Source: Microplitis mediator (Eukaryota > Arthropoda > Insecta > Hymenoptera > Braconidae). Taken from it: 64,000 nt of DNA. Location of the stretch: positions 19,139,774-19,203,773 of the forward strand of contig NC_079978.1 in NCBI RefSeq assembly GCF_029852145.1. Direction: 5' to 3'. The notes below the pieces were generated by a model, which was not told the origin of the DNA, searched no databases, and saw nothing but the letters and a program-made list of their open reading frames with translations. Position 1 is the first letter of the stretch, and every line of letters starts with the position of its first letter. Positions 35,701 to 47,400 of this stretch are shown piece by piece. Made by a program: the position numbers and the translations under genes.

Positions 35701-38700
35701 TTCCCATAATGATATGGGAATGGTCCCCATAATATTATGGGAATGGTTCCCATAATATTATAGGAATAGTTCCTATACCAATATGGGAACCATTCCCATA
35801 ATAGTATGGGAATGATTCCCATACCATTATGGGAATGGTTCCCATAATGATATGGGAATGGTTCCCATAATGATATGGAAATGGTCCCCATAATATTATG
35901 GGAATGGTTCCCATAATGGTATGGGAACCATTCCCATATCATTATGGGAACCATTGCCATAATGGTATGGGAATCATTCCCATACTATTATGGGAATGGT
36001 TCCCATAATATATGGGAACCACCCCTATAGTAGTATAGGTACTGTTTCCATACCATTATGGGAACCATTCCCATATCATTATGGGAACCATTCCCATAAT
36101 GGTATGGGAATCATTCCCATACTATTATGGGAATGGTTCCCATAATATATGGGAACCATCCCTATAGTAGTATAGGTACTGTTTCCATACCATTATGGGA
36201 ACCATTCCCATAATGCATAGGAAAACTTCCCATAATTTTCTTTCCGTGTAGTTAAAATATTACATGAAGATAATCAATAAATATTACTTATTTATTGACA
36301 TAATAAAACACTTAAATATACTCATGTACAGAATGCTGCTGTACCCGCGCGCTTACATATTTTTAGTTCACTGGTCCAAACCAGTGAGCGCGACGTTCAC
36401 TGATTTAACCAGTGAGCGCGACGTTCACTGATTTAACCAGTGAAATTCACTTTTAGTCACTGGTTGAATCAGTGGAATTTCACTGGTTCATTTTAAGAGA
36501 GTACATAGCTGACAACCAGCTGAAATATAACTTTTGATGTACATGCGAAATTAACAGAATGGCGGCGAAAAAGAAAGGAAAACAAATTGCTTAATTTTTT
36601 TTCGTTCTTCTCCATTACGTTATTTTACCATGCACACCAAAAATCCTAGTTTAGCTGCTTGTTCACGATATGTAAAATTTAAAAATTCAAATTTATCTAT
36701 TGTAAATTGTCCATTTTTTAAATTTAACACCGAGCGCAAGCCCACCCACTAATCGAGGCGTTGTATTCGAAAGATGGTTTTTTTATGTAAAAAGTGAACG
36801 GAATATGTAATAAAATTTTTTTAAATATATCTCAATAGTTAATTTTTTAAGCCTAACAAATCCTATATGTATATCTTTATGCATAATCTCATGAAAAATT
36901 TATAAAAAATAGCATTTTTTTCGAACGCTCAAAGTAGAATACTGCTTTGAGCATTGCCGTTGAAGCATTGAAAAAAAAAAATTTTTACGGCGATCCGTCA
37001 GTTTATATCCGAGTTACAGATATTTTAATATTAAACTTAACTCCTGAAGATTTGAGTAATGAATCTCGTTCTCGGTAATTTTAACTCTGTTAAATGAATT
37101 AGACTTACTGTTTAAATTAAACCTAATTTCCTGGGAATATCGACCTTCAAAAATTTTCCAGTAACCGTGATAATCGACATTAAAATAGTCTTGGACTTTA
37201 TACCAAAATGGCGGTGCATAATCAGCAAAAGAGTTCAATGTTAATATTTTAATTATATTTTCTTTATATCCTGTTATGGAACAATAATAGACTTGACAGT
37301 TTTCGAAATTCTGTTGAAATTCTCGAAACAGATTTCTTACTTTTTCCATTTCCAATGTATTATTTTTGTTGAATATAAACATTGTTTTGACTTTTAATAC
37401 CGGCAGCCGCTCAAATGAATGCAATTGAGGAAAGCCGGTTGAGTTATCAAAAATTATTACAAAAGTTCTTATTGCTTGATGCGCTATCATTTTATTTGTT
37501 ATATTGTATTTATTAGTCACCACAATATCACTAATTTCATTTGGCAATTGGAAATTTTCACCATTTGCCCAATATCCAACTGTTCCCAATTCCGTTCCGC
37601 AGCTTTCAAACAAATCTTTCTAATTGTAAAGAATAAAAAATTACTGAATCAATTAGCTAATCATTGTTATTATTATCATTTTAGTCATTGAATTGAATGT
37701 TCATAAACATGCAAGCACCACCTAGAAAACTCTAAGTCCGAGAACCGACAAAAATTTTCTTTGGGCTTTAGCTTACGCGTTAACTCTTCAGGACATGGGT
37801 GTTTGGACTGCCGTTATTGACTCTGGCCATGAGAAAAAATCTCATGGCTTCTGCGCATGCGCATCAAATATTTCAAATACAGTTTTCTTACGAAAAAATC
37901 ATTTATTTTTTATTTTTAATGTTATTAAACCATAACATAATTATATTTAAATAATATAAACTATTAAATTATAAACTTTAAATATTTATGCAGACAAACA
38001 CAGCACTACATTGCACTATTATTTTGTAAATATGCTATCATATAAACAAATATGGCGAACGCGTATTACGTAATGACCCTAACTCGGTCGAAAAAGAAAC
38101 GAAAGCTAAAATTTCCCACCTTTCAATACTTTGGCCATGAGAAAAAATCTCATGTCCTCCGAAAAAAAAATTTTTTTCCTTATTTTTAATTAGAAAAAAA
38201 AAGTTTTTATTGAATGTGTGTTAAGAAAACTAAATTATAGGATGATACAAAAATTTTTAAGTAGCCTTACCATTGGAAATTTAAAAAATATTTGAGATCG
38301 AAGTTGACCATGAGAAAAAATCCCATAGCCCATGTCCTGAAGGGTTAATATCACATTGAAATCATGATATTAATCGAGTATTGAACTGAATAAAAATGAC
38401 ACACCCCATCTTTATACTAAGTCTTACTTTATAAATTTTTTATTTATCTGAGATGAGTACTCAGCTCGTTTTTTTAACTTCTCGCAATGAAAATCAATGA
38501 TTTTTGGAAAATTTAAAAAATTGTCACCCTGGTTTCGAAAATAGAGTTTTCATCAAGTGTCGATGTTCTTAAATCTTAGAAAACTATTCTGGCTATTTTC
38601 TGAGTGGTGCCTCAGTGCCTATATGTGAGTGTATAAATTTCTATAACTACTTAATTAGAAATAAAAAAAAAATGATCAACACGTTCTTTGTGAGAAATTA

Positions 38701-39137
38701 AATTAACGCTAAAGTCAGACGGATTATTTTTTTTACCGAATTCTAATAAATACCCTAGCAGATCCGAATCACGGTAAATTACGGAAATGACCGTAATTTA
38801 CTATATCCAGCAGAATTACCGTAATTTACGGCCAACTACGGCAAAATACGGTATTCTACCGTAATTTACGGTATGTTACCGTATTTTACAGTATTTTACC
38901 GTACGTTACGGTAATTTTGCCAAATAGGTAAATTACGGCAAATTGCGGTAATTACCGTAATTTACCGTAATTCGGATCTGCAAGGGTAGAGAGTTTTTTG
39001 ATTAGAAATTTAATTTAGGAAATTTTTCGTACCATCATTTTGTTGAATAAAGTGACGCCATTGTTATTAATTGTTATATTTATTTGTCCAGTTACAAAAT
39101 TTATCAAAAGACTCCAAATCAATATTAAGTTAATCAT
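32748..39137 (-). CDS. Divergent ionotropic receptor IR2 (3 exons, intact, 646 aa)
   Basis: Exons: 39137-39033, 37619-37109 and 34072-32748, phases 0 and 1, as in IR1. Exon 1 encodes a signal peptide (MINLILIWSLLINFVTG) and ends at donor GTACGA. Exon 2 opens K-D-L-F-E-S-C-G-T-E-L. Exon 3 has M1 (F-N-F-Y-G-W-L-T-I-F), the pore region R-L-L-T-N-N-S-I-N-T-R-M, M2 ending A-T-F-S-G-N-L-A-A-F-L-T-K-P, and M3 (V-T-F-A-F-I-L-L-S-I-G-L-I-F). The A-T-F-S-G-N-L-A-A-F motif is the closest of the five to the canonical S-Y-T-A-N-L-A-A-F. Intron 2 is 3,036 bp because of a triple-nested TE (34120-36945). Intron 1 carries a TTAA-flanked MITE and a TA-flanked MITE. Role inferred from family: chemosensory receptor. 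Confidence 0.88.
34383..36503. mobile_element. Middle layer: TACTCTCTTAAAATGAACCA element
   Basis: Ends TACTCTCTTAAAATGAACCA and TGGTTCATTTTAAGAGAGTA are exact complements. Subterminal arrays of CACTGGTTNAACCAGTGA-type palindromes occur on both sides. It sits inside 34120-36945. Confidence 0.75.
34915..36248. mobile_element. Innermost layer: CACGGAAAGAAAATTAT element with ATTATGGGAATGGTTCC arrays
   Basis: Ends CACGGAAAGAAAATTAT and ATAATTTTCTTTCCGTG, flanked by TA on both sides (34913-34914, 36249-36250). Two arrays (about 34925-35360 and 35572-36230) consist of dozens of 17-18 bp units of the type ATTATGGGAATGGTTCC in alternating orientation, separated by ~210 bp of unique AT-rich DNA. An open frame across the second array is a repeat artefact (W-E-P/W-E-W-F-P-Y repeated). 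Confidence 0.8.
37784..38344. mobile_element. piggyBac-type MITE, 561 bp, TTAA target
   Basis: Ends CTCTTCAGGACATGGG and CCCATGTCCTGAAGGG, flanked by TTAA duplications (37780-37783, 38345-38348). The paralogous introns (IR1, IR3) read CTTACGCGTTAATATCGCA without interruption, so the exact empty site is known. TTAA targets and CCY-type ends are piggyBac hallmarks. No transposase inside, so non-autonomous. Confidence 0.85.
38753..38986. mobile_element. MITE built of ACGGTAAATTACGG palindromes, 234 bp
   Basis: Ends CCCTAGCAGATCCGAAT and ATTCGGATCTGCAAGGG, flanked by TA (38751-38752, 38987-38988). The interior is almost wholly alternating TTACCGTAA / TTACGGTAA words. It lies in IR2 intron 1; IR3 lacks it at the matching place. 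Confidence 0.75.
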
Positions 39138-39487
39138 TTCAATAATTCTAAGCTTTTTAGTTGAATTCCATTAGAATCACCAGGACTGAAACGCGTTTTC
39201 TACTTAATTGAAACCCTTTTTATAACACGGAATAAATCTGAGGGTTTTAGTTAAATAAAACCATGTGCGTCATATTCTTTATTGATATATCAATTTATCA
39301 AGCTTTGATATTCATACAAATTTAACGATTCATATCTATAGGTATAATCACTATCCCTGTAAGGGCTAAATATGTTAGGTGATACAAAAATATTTATGTT
39401 ATCTAGGGTGAATAATATATTTTATTGACTCAATACATCAAATAATTTATCAAATCCCCAAAATGCTTATCGAATCATTTTCACAAT

Positions 39488-42400
39488 TTATGTTAAATTT
39501 TGGTCCACATACTCAAATAATCGTCGAAATTGCAAGTTCTCAATGCGTATAATAATTACAATCGCCCTCCATAATCTTTTATCACTACTTTTACTAATTC
39601 TGCTAATCGATTCAATAACGAAACTCACCAATGAAAAGATCAAACCAATTGACAGTAAAATAAATGCAAAGGTGACATCTTCAAATTCTATTGGCCGGTA
39701 ATAAATATGCGTTGATTTATCCTTTCTTTCAATATTTTCGGCAACTTGTATTCGTTCTTGCCATTTGTTGTAAATTTGAGATTCGTGTAAACGCATGACA
39801 AAATCATTAATGCGATTCTTTAATGGCCAACTATTACGCATTGTCAATGATGCGAAATTAAACTTCAAACTATGCGCAGGAGAGTGTAATTTGTATTTAG
39901 TACTAAGGCCTTTAAGATTATTTTTGTGATCAATGCAAGCAATAGATTCACTAGTGTGAATATGTTCTTGACAATTCCAATTGCCAAATATCACTTTATT
40001 TAGCAATAATGGATCTGTAACATACTCTTCAGCTCTTTTAACAGTATAAATTACTGTGTAACGCGGGTCTTTTAGATCATCTAGAGTCTCGACATTTTTT
40101 CTGTACTCGGGTTTTGTCAAAAATGCCGTCAGATGGCTAGAAAATGTCGCCTGCATTATCAAAAAATATAAAAATATTACGGAAAAAAATATTCGTATCT
40201 TTGCCGTGTCCATTCGGATGTAAATCGAATTATTCGTCAGCAGTCTCAGGCACTCGAAAATGGCAAACGATAATCTTGAGTTATTTCTTGTTCTGGTTGA
40301 TAAATAAATAACAATAAAAACTATCAGCAGGTTAATCGTTGTTGCAACGATGGTCACCCAGCTATAGAAATGAAACATTTTTTCCAATGGAGTCATTAGT
40401 CCGCGCTTGTGGGTCACTATAATGTCATCAGCAAATGATATCGGAAATGACAAATAATAATAATTGCCCATAGTCATCGGTTCATTAAGCGCAAAATATG
40501 TGACGGGATGAAATATCAAATCTACTGAATGATTATTAAGTAACAGACCGTTCGGGCTTAAGTCTTCGATGCCTTTGCCAGCACAAACATAAGTTGTGTG
40601 TAGTGTTATATTCAAAAAATCTATTAACCATCGTCCGACCATTCCCATGTTTAGACCAAATGTTTTGAATAAATAATAATTATGAGTGTATCTAGTTATA
40701 TGTTCATCAACAGGGCCACTTGAGTTTTCCGATGCTCGTAGTACTTTTATTGCGTAGCCATTGAGATATTTTGTACGATCAAATATTATATTTTCACATA
40801 TATCTGAACCTGTTTAAAATGAATATCAGTATTAGTTTTTATAGTAGACATTTGAAGCATTAAAAAAATTTTTTAATTCAACGCAAAAAGCAAATGGCAT
40901 CCCATGTTCCTCAACAGTGTGTGTTTATGGGGTCATAAACAACTGCATTTGTATCTATAAACACATTCCTCAAAAGTCATTATTGACGGTTCTCAAAAAC
41001 AAACTCTACTATTATCACTTAAGCAAATAATCTCGATTCTAAGTACATGAGGCATTTCACGCCAAATCGGATGGTTTCAAAAATAGTTTTTTCCGATTTT
41101 CTTAAATTTTTGGTATTTTTTGATACTCTTCAAAAGAGGCTTCCTGATAAATTTTCATATTTTTATGATCAATGGTTCACAATAAATCGAATTTTCAAAA
41201 AATCCGCTTTTTTCATGTTTTTGATCGTAACTTTCGAAATAATTATCCGAAAAAACGAATAAAAAGTGAAAACATTACGTATACTTAATTTGTATTTTTT
41301 TGCTGTAAAGGCCACGTAACAACGAAAATTAAAAAAAAAAAACCATCTAATTTCGACCATTATTACGAAAGTTATGATCAAAAAACCATAAAAAGAGCGG
41401 TTTTTTTGAAAATTCGATATATTTTGAATCATTGATCTAAAAAATCTCAACATTCACCAGGAAGTCTCTTTTGAGGAGTACTAAAAATACCGAAAAATTA
41501 AGAAAATCGGAACAAACAATTTTTGAAACCGTCTGATTTGGCTTGGAATGCCCCATATTCAAAATGAGTAGTCTAATCAATCTAACAACTCTAATATCAG
41601 TGTCTAGGTATGAATACGTTGGTTATTTTTTATTCATTCAATTTAATAAGAAATGAGTGGTGAGAGAAGTCAAGAACTCGTATCATATAGACCCCCACCT
41701 GATATAGGGTTTACTTTGCTGATATAATAATTCGCAAAAATCAGACAATTGTTGAATAAAGTATCATGCAAAGCACGTGAATTAAGTCTTCATTCGTCAA
41801 ACACAATGTTCTTAGGATCGTCTCCAGTGCACACTAAGAACTAGCTGGCGCTTGTGCGTGTGCACCTACGACTCGTGTTGAAAACATTAAGCTTCCCGTA
41901 TAAAGACTCACCTAACCCACTCGCTATGCAATGTACTATGATTCAACGCATACCTGATTTGCGCACTTTATGACGTCTGCGCTGCGAGCCTTAAACGGCT
42001 GTTTATCGACCAGTGCAAAGAAGTTGAAAGAAGTCAACATGGATCTTCTCGTTTTTCACTAGTGTTGCGAAAAGTGAGTGTTATAATAAAATTTTACAAC
42101 GCGTCTAAAGATTTTCGACGAAGCTCCATCTATTAGTTTTCATAAGATCTTGTTGAGGGACTAAAAGATTTTTTATTATAATCTATGTTGAACGGCTAGT
42201 ACACTAAATATGATCACTTCAATTCATTACATAAAAAGTGCTGTAACACGTGGTTGTTTTTGTATTTTTTTTATTAATAAATATTTAAATTAATAATTAA
42301 AACGTCCGAGAGAATAGTGAATCAATTAAATAAAAATTGTAAATTTTAGAGTCGACGGTTTGTTCTAATTTTGTAGGTGCAGGGTGTCGCTAAACAGCCA

Positions 42401-43998
42401 TAGACTTCGCTTCACAAATTGTAATTAATCGGGTAAATCAGGTAATCGTTGAATAAAATATAGTAAATAGTAAGACACTCAGATAGTTTTTATCTGTCGA
42501 ACGCAATGATTTCAGCACACTTTAGGCCACATACATGGGTCTGTGGCCGTGCATGGGACACTACGATACGTGCTGAGAACATTTCTCTCGTCACATAAAG
42601 GCTATCTTAGTATCCTAACAAGTTAATATACTATTTCTTGTCAATTTGTCAGTCTTCACGCAAGTTACATATATTTAAATATTAAACTAAACTTCTGGAG
42701 TCTTGAGCAATAATCGCGTTCTCAGGAATGTTATTTTTATTAAATAAATTAGACTTACCATTTAAATTAAACCCAATTCCCTGAGAATATTGACCTTCAA
42801 AAGGTCTCCAGTGACCGTGATAATCCCAAAAATAAATATCTGATGGGACTCTATACCAAAATGGCGGTGCATAATCAGCAAAAGAGTTAAATGTGGATAT
42901 TTTAATTACATTTTCTTTATGTCCTGTTATGAAACAATGATAGACTTGACAGTTTTCAAAATTGTGTTGAAATTCTCGAAGTATTTCCGTTTTTTTTGGG
43001 ACTGTTAAAGAGTGATCTTTGTCAAATATAAACATTGTTTTGATTTTTAATACCGGCAGCTGCTTAAATGAATCCAAGTGAGGATAGCCGGTTGAGTTAT
43101 CGACAATCATTACAAAAGTTCTTATTTCTTGATGCGCTATCATTTCATTTGTTATTTTGTATTTATTAGTCACAACAATATCACTAATTTCATTGGGCAA
43201 CTGAAAATTTTCACCATTAGCCCAATATCCAACTGTTCCCAATTCCGTGCCGCAGCTTTCAAACAAATCTTTCTAATTGTAATGAATAATATTACTGAAT
43301 CAATTAGCTAATCATTGTTATTATTATCATTTAAGTCATTGAATTAAATGTTCACAAACATGCAAGTTCCGGCTAGGAGACGCTAAGTCCGAGAACCAAC
43401 AAAAATTTTCTTTGGGCTTTAGCTTACGCGTTAATATCGCATTGAAATCATGATATTAGTCGAGTATTGACTAGAATATAAATGACACACACCCCATCTC
43501 TAAACTTAGTCTGACTTTCATGAATTTTTTATTCATCTGAGATGAGTACCTAGTTATTTTTTTTTTTCAACTAATCGCTATGAAAATCAACGATTTTCGA
43601 AAAATTCGGAAAGTTTGTGTCACCTCGGTTTCGAAAATAAAGTTTCCATCAGGTGCCGAAGTTTTTAGGTCTTAGAAAAGTATTCTGGATATTTTCAAAG
43701 TGATGCCTGAGTGTCTGTATGCGTGTGTATAAAATTTCTATAACTTTCTAATTAGAAACAGAAAAAAAGGTTGAACACGTTCTTCGTAGGAAATTAAATT
43801 ATCGCAAAAGTCAGTCGGATTATTTTTTTGTGCCGAAATTAGATAGTTAAAGAGTTACTTTAATAAATATTTGATTCATAAAATTTTTCGTACCATCATT
43901 TTGTTAAATAAAGTGACGCCATTGTGATTAATTGTTATATTTATTTGTCCATTTACAAAATTTATCAAAAGACTCCAACTCAATATTAAGTTAATCAT
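39488..43998 (-). CDS. Divergent ionotropic receptor IR3 (3 exons, intact, 646 aa)
   Basis: Exons: 43998-43894, 43272-42759 (514 nt, one codon more than the others) and 40809-39488, phases 0 and 1. Signal peptide MINLILSWSLLINFVNG. Exon 3 carries M1 (F-H-F-Y-S-W-V-T-I-V), the pore region R-L-L-T-N-N-S-I-Y-I-R-M, M2 ending A-T-F-S-S-H-L-T-A-F-L-T-K-P and M3, with an intact C-terminal tail ending Y-V-D-Q-N-L-T. Only ~350 bp separate its stop from the IR2 start, so the IR2 promoter must be compact or lie within IR3's 3' flank. AATAAA follows the stop near 39425. Intron 2 contains a MITE at 41048-41555. Confidence 0.88.
41048..41555. mobile_element. MITE, ~508 bp, in IR3 intron 2
   Basis: Long inverted repeats (~110 bp): the left starts TGAGGCATTTCACGCCAAAT and the right is the complement of GGGGCATTCCAAGCCAAATC, continuing through GGTTTCAAAAAT and CCGATTTTCTTAA words. 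Boundaries are approximate. Non-coding. Confidence 0.65.
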
Positions 43999-44348
43999 TT
44001 TAATTGCTCTATACTTTTCAGTCGTATTCCATTCAAATTGTCTGGCCTGAAAGGAGTTGTCTACTCAACTGAAACCTTGTCTATTACATGAAATAAATCT
44101 GAAGGTCTTTATTGAGTAAAACCACCTGCGTAATATTTTTTATCGATATATCAATCTAGCAACCTTTTATGTTTATCCAAATTTGACAATTCATTTCCAT
44201 AAATATTATCACTATCTCTGAAAGGGCTAAATATGTTAGGTGATACAAAAATATTTATGTCATCTAGGGTGAATAATATATTTTATTGACTCAATACATC
44301 AAATAGTTTATCAAATCCCCAAAATGTTTATCGAATCATTTTCACAAT

Positions 44349-44439
44349 TTATGTTAAATTTTGGTCCACATACTCAAATAATCGTCGAAATTGCAAGTTC
44401 TCAATGCGTATAATAATTACAATTGCCCTCCATAATTTT
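44349..44439 (-). pseudogene. Orphaned C-terminal tail of IR4
   Basis: Directly beyond the IR4 stop, in another frame, the sequence still reads K-L-W-R-A-I-V-I-I-I-R-I-E-N-L and ends D-Q-N-L-T then stop, exactly the tail of IR3. A net 5-nt deletion just before (near 44455) moved it out of frame. Confidence 0.8.
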
Positions 44440-47400
44440 TTATAAGTACATAATTTCGCTAAACAATTCAAAAACGAAATTCGCTAATGAAAAGATCAAA
44501 CCGATTGACAGGAAAATAAATGCAAAGGTGACATCTTGGAATTCTATTGGCCGGTAATAATCATGAGTAGATTTATCTTTTCTTTCAATATTTTCGCCAA
44601 ATCGTATTCTCAGTTTTCGTTCCATCCATTTGTCGAGAATTTGTGAGTGGTGTAAACGCATGACAAAATTGTTAACGCGATCCTTTAATGGCCAACGATT
44701 ACGCATTGTCAGTGATGCGAAATTAAACATTAAACTATTCGCACTAGAGTGTAATTTGTATTTAGCAATTAGATTCCCAAGATTATCTTTGGAATCAATA
44801 CAAGCAATAGATTCACTAGCATAAATATATTGTTGACATTGCCGATAACCAACTATCATTTTATTTAGCAATGATGGATCTGTAATATACTCTTTCCATT
44901 CATAATCAGCATAAATTACTGTATAACGCGGGTCTTTTAGATCATCTAGAGTTTCGACATTTTTTCTGTATTCGGGTTTTGTCAAAAACGCCGCCAGATG
45001 GCCAGAAAATGTCGCCTGCAGTATCAAAAAATATAAAAATATTACAGAAAAGAATATTCGCAACTTTGCCGTGTCCATTCGAGTGTAAATCGAATTATTC
45101 ATTAGCAGTCTCAGGCACTCGAAGATGGCAAACGATAATCTTGAGTTATTTTTTGTTCTGGTTGATAAATAAATAACAATAAAAACCATCAGCAGGATAA
45201 TTGTTGTTGCAACGATGGTCAACCAGCCATAGAAATTAAACATTTTTTCCAGCGGTGTCATTAGTCCGCGATTGTGGGTCACTATAATGTTATCTTTAAA
45301 TGATATTGGAAATGACAAATAATAATAATTGCAAATAATCATCGATTCAATATTATGCGTATAATATAAGACGGGACTTAATATCAAATCTACTGAATGA
45401 TAGTAAAGCGAGTTATTGCTTAGGCTAAATATTTCGTTGTCGTTTTGAGCAAAAACATGAGTTACGTCTAGTGTTATATTCAAAAAATCGATTAACCACC
45501 GTCCGACTATTCCCATGTCTAGACCTAATTTTCCAAATAAATATTGAGCTTTAGTGTTTCTAGTTAAATGTTCATCAACAGGGCCAGTTGAGTCTTCTGA
45601 TGCTCGCATAACTTGTATCGCGTAGCCATTTAGATATTTTGTACGATCAAATATTATATTATCACAAATATTCGAATCTGTTTGAAATGAATATCAGTAT
45701 CACTTTTTACAATAAACATTCAAAGCATTAACAAAATTTCCTTATCCAACGCGTGCCTGATTATCGTGATTTATCATATCTGAAAAGCAAACGCCAAATG
45801 ACCGTTGACCGATCGGTGGTGAATAATTCGTCAAAAAGCAAATGGCATCCCAGGTTCTTCAACAGCGTGTGTTTACGGAGTTATAAGCAACCGCGTTTGA
45901 ATCCACCCGGATCAAAAAAAAATCTTAAATTTGAGTTGATTTAACTTAATTTTCTTTGAAGTCGTCGATATGCCGACAACTGTATTCCACATTTTAACTT
46001 TTTTTAACTTTTTTTGACTTAATATTGACTTAATCTTGACATTTTTGACTTAGATTAGACTTTTTTTGACTTAAATTGTTTAGTTTCCTTCAATTTAACT
46101 TTTTTTGGCTTAAATTATTTCATTGACTTAAATTTGACTTATTTTGTCTTAAAAAAACAACTTGTTATCGATTCGAAATATAGTTCTATATTTGACTTAA
46201 TTTTAACTTAAAAATTAAGTCAAATCGAATGTGGTTTTTATACTTATTTATTAATTAAACTAATCTAAAATTATAACTTAATTTTAATTATAGCAAATTT
46301 TTTAAAAATTATTTCTGATTAAATTAAAATTACTATTAAAAAAATTTTTATTGCAATGATTTTTTTTTATTCTGTTCCTGAAGAATTTGTATAAGCTCTT
46401 GTTTACAATATCATTCATTTTCATATTGATTAACCAATTCTGCAATAAACGTTTTATTACCTGTATTAATATAAAAACATACCGATAGTAAATTTTCGAC
46501 AGGAATCGCAAATACATTTTCAGTTACAATGAATTCATATAAGTGTGATAGTTGGAGAAGTCTGACAGGCTCTTTGAAAGGTTTTGTTTGCAGAAGAGTT
46601 ATTATTGCAAAATGATGGCCAAGGCACTTACAGTTAATAATCTTTGACAATCGCATATTTTATCAATAATTTTTATAAAAGAATGAAGAAGACCAAAACG
46701 TATTTCATTCAAGTATTTAAATGCTACATAAGAAGAATTATTTTTTAATGTTTCTTTATAATTTTTTGATATAAACAATATACCATTTAATAATAATAGA
46801 AAATATTCTAAACCATAAACACCTCGAATAATTATTACTATCATTAATTATATGTTACTAATTGTAAGTATTTTTTAAAATTGCGTTGTAACTGTCTAAT
46901 TTTGTTTTATTCTGACTTTAATGTAACTTTTTTTGACTTAAATCTAAGTAAAATGTATTAAAATCGACGCAATTCTGACTTGAATGTGAATTTTTTTGTC
47001 TTAAATCTAAAAGAAATAGAGTCAAACTGAACCAGTTTTGACTTAAACGTGACTTATTTTGTCTTAAATCGATCCTAACTAAGCCAGAAAAAGTCAAATC
47101 TAAGTCAAGTGTTATGGAAATTTTACACTGACTAAAAAAATTAACGTAGGTGAAATTTGAAGGATTTTGACTTAAATTTTAAGTCATAATTAAGATTTTT
47201 TTTCGACCCGGGCATACACACGTTTATCAAAAGTCATTATCGACCGCTCTCAAAAACAAACTCTACTATTATCACTAAAGCACATAATCTCGACACTAAA
47301 TGTATTCAGAATGAGTAGTAGGGGAGAGTGGGGTCAATTGAACCAAGGGGCAATTGAACCAGTAAGCTTAAAAAATCGAAAAAAATAGAAAAATGAGTCG

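Larger units (their letters stand above)
34120..36945. mobile_element. Outer layer of a triple-nested TIR element in IR2 intron 2
   Basis: Outer ends GCAGCATTCTACTTTGAGCG and CGCTCAAAGTAGAATACTGC are inverted repeats. The homology continues inward for ~230 bp on each side, including the matching inner pair AATACAACGCTTCGATTAGT and its complement near 36751-36770. The insertion is absent from intron 2 of IR1 and IR3. Non-coding. Confidence 0.7.

Noticed and set aside
35574..35960. 128-codon open frame on the minus strand
   Set aside because: It is a translation of the ATTATGGGAATGGTTCC array (a monotonous W-E-W-F-P-Y pattern), open only because the repeat has no stop in that frame.
46302..46844. 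Three overlapping short minus-strand frames inside a TIR element
   Set aside because: AT-driven open frames without transposase or other motifs.
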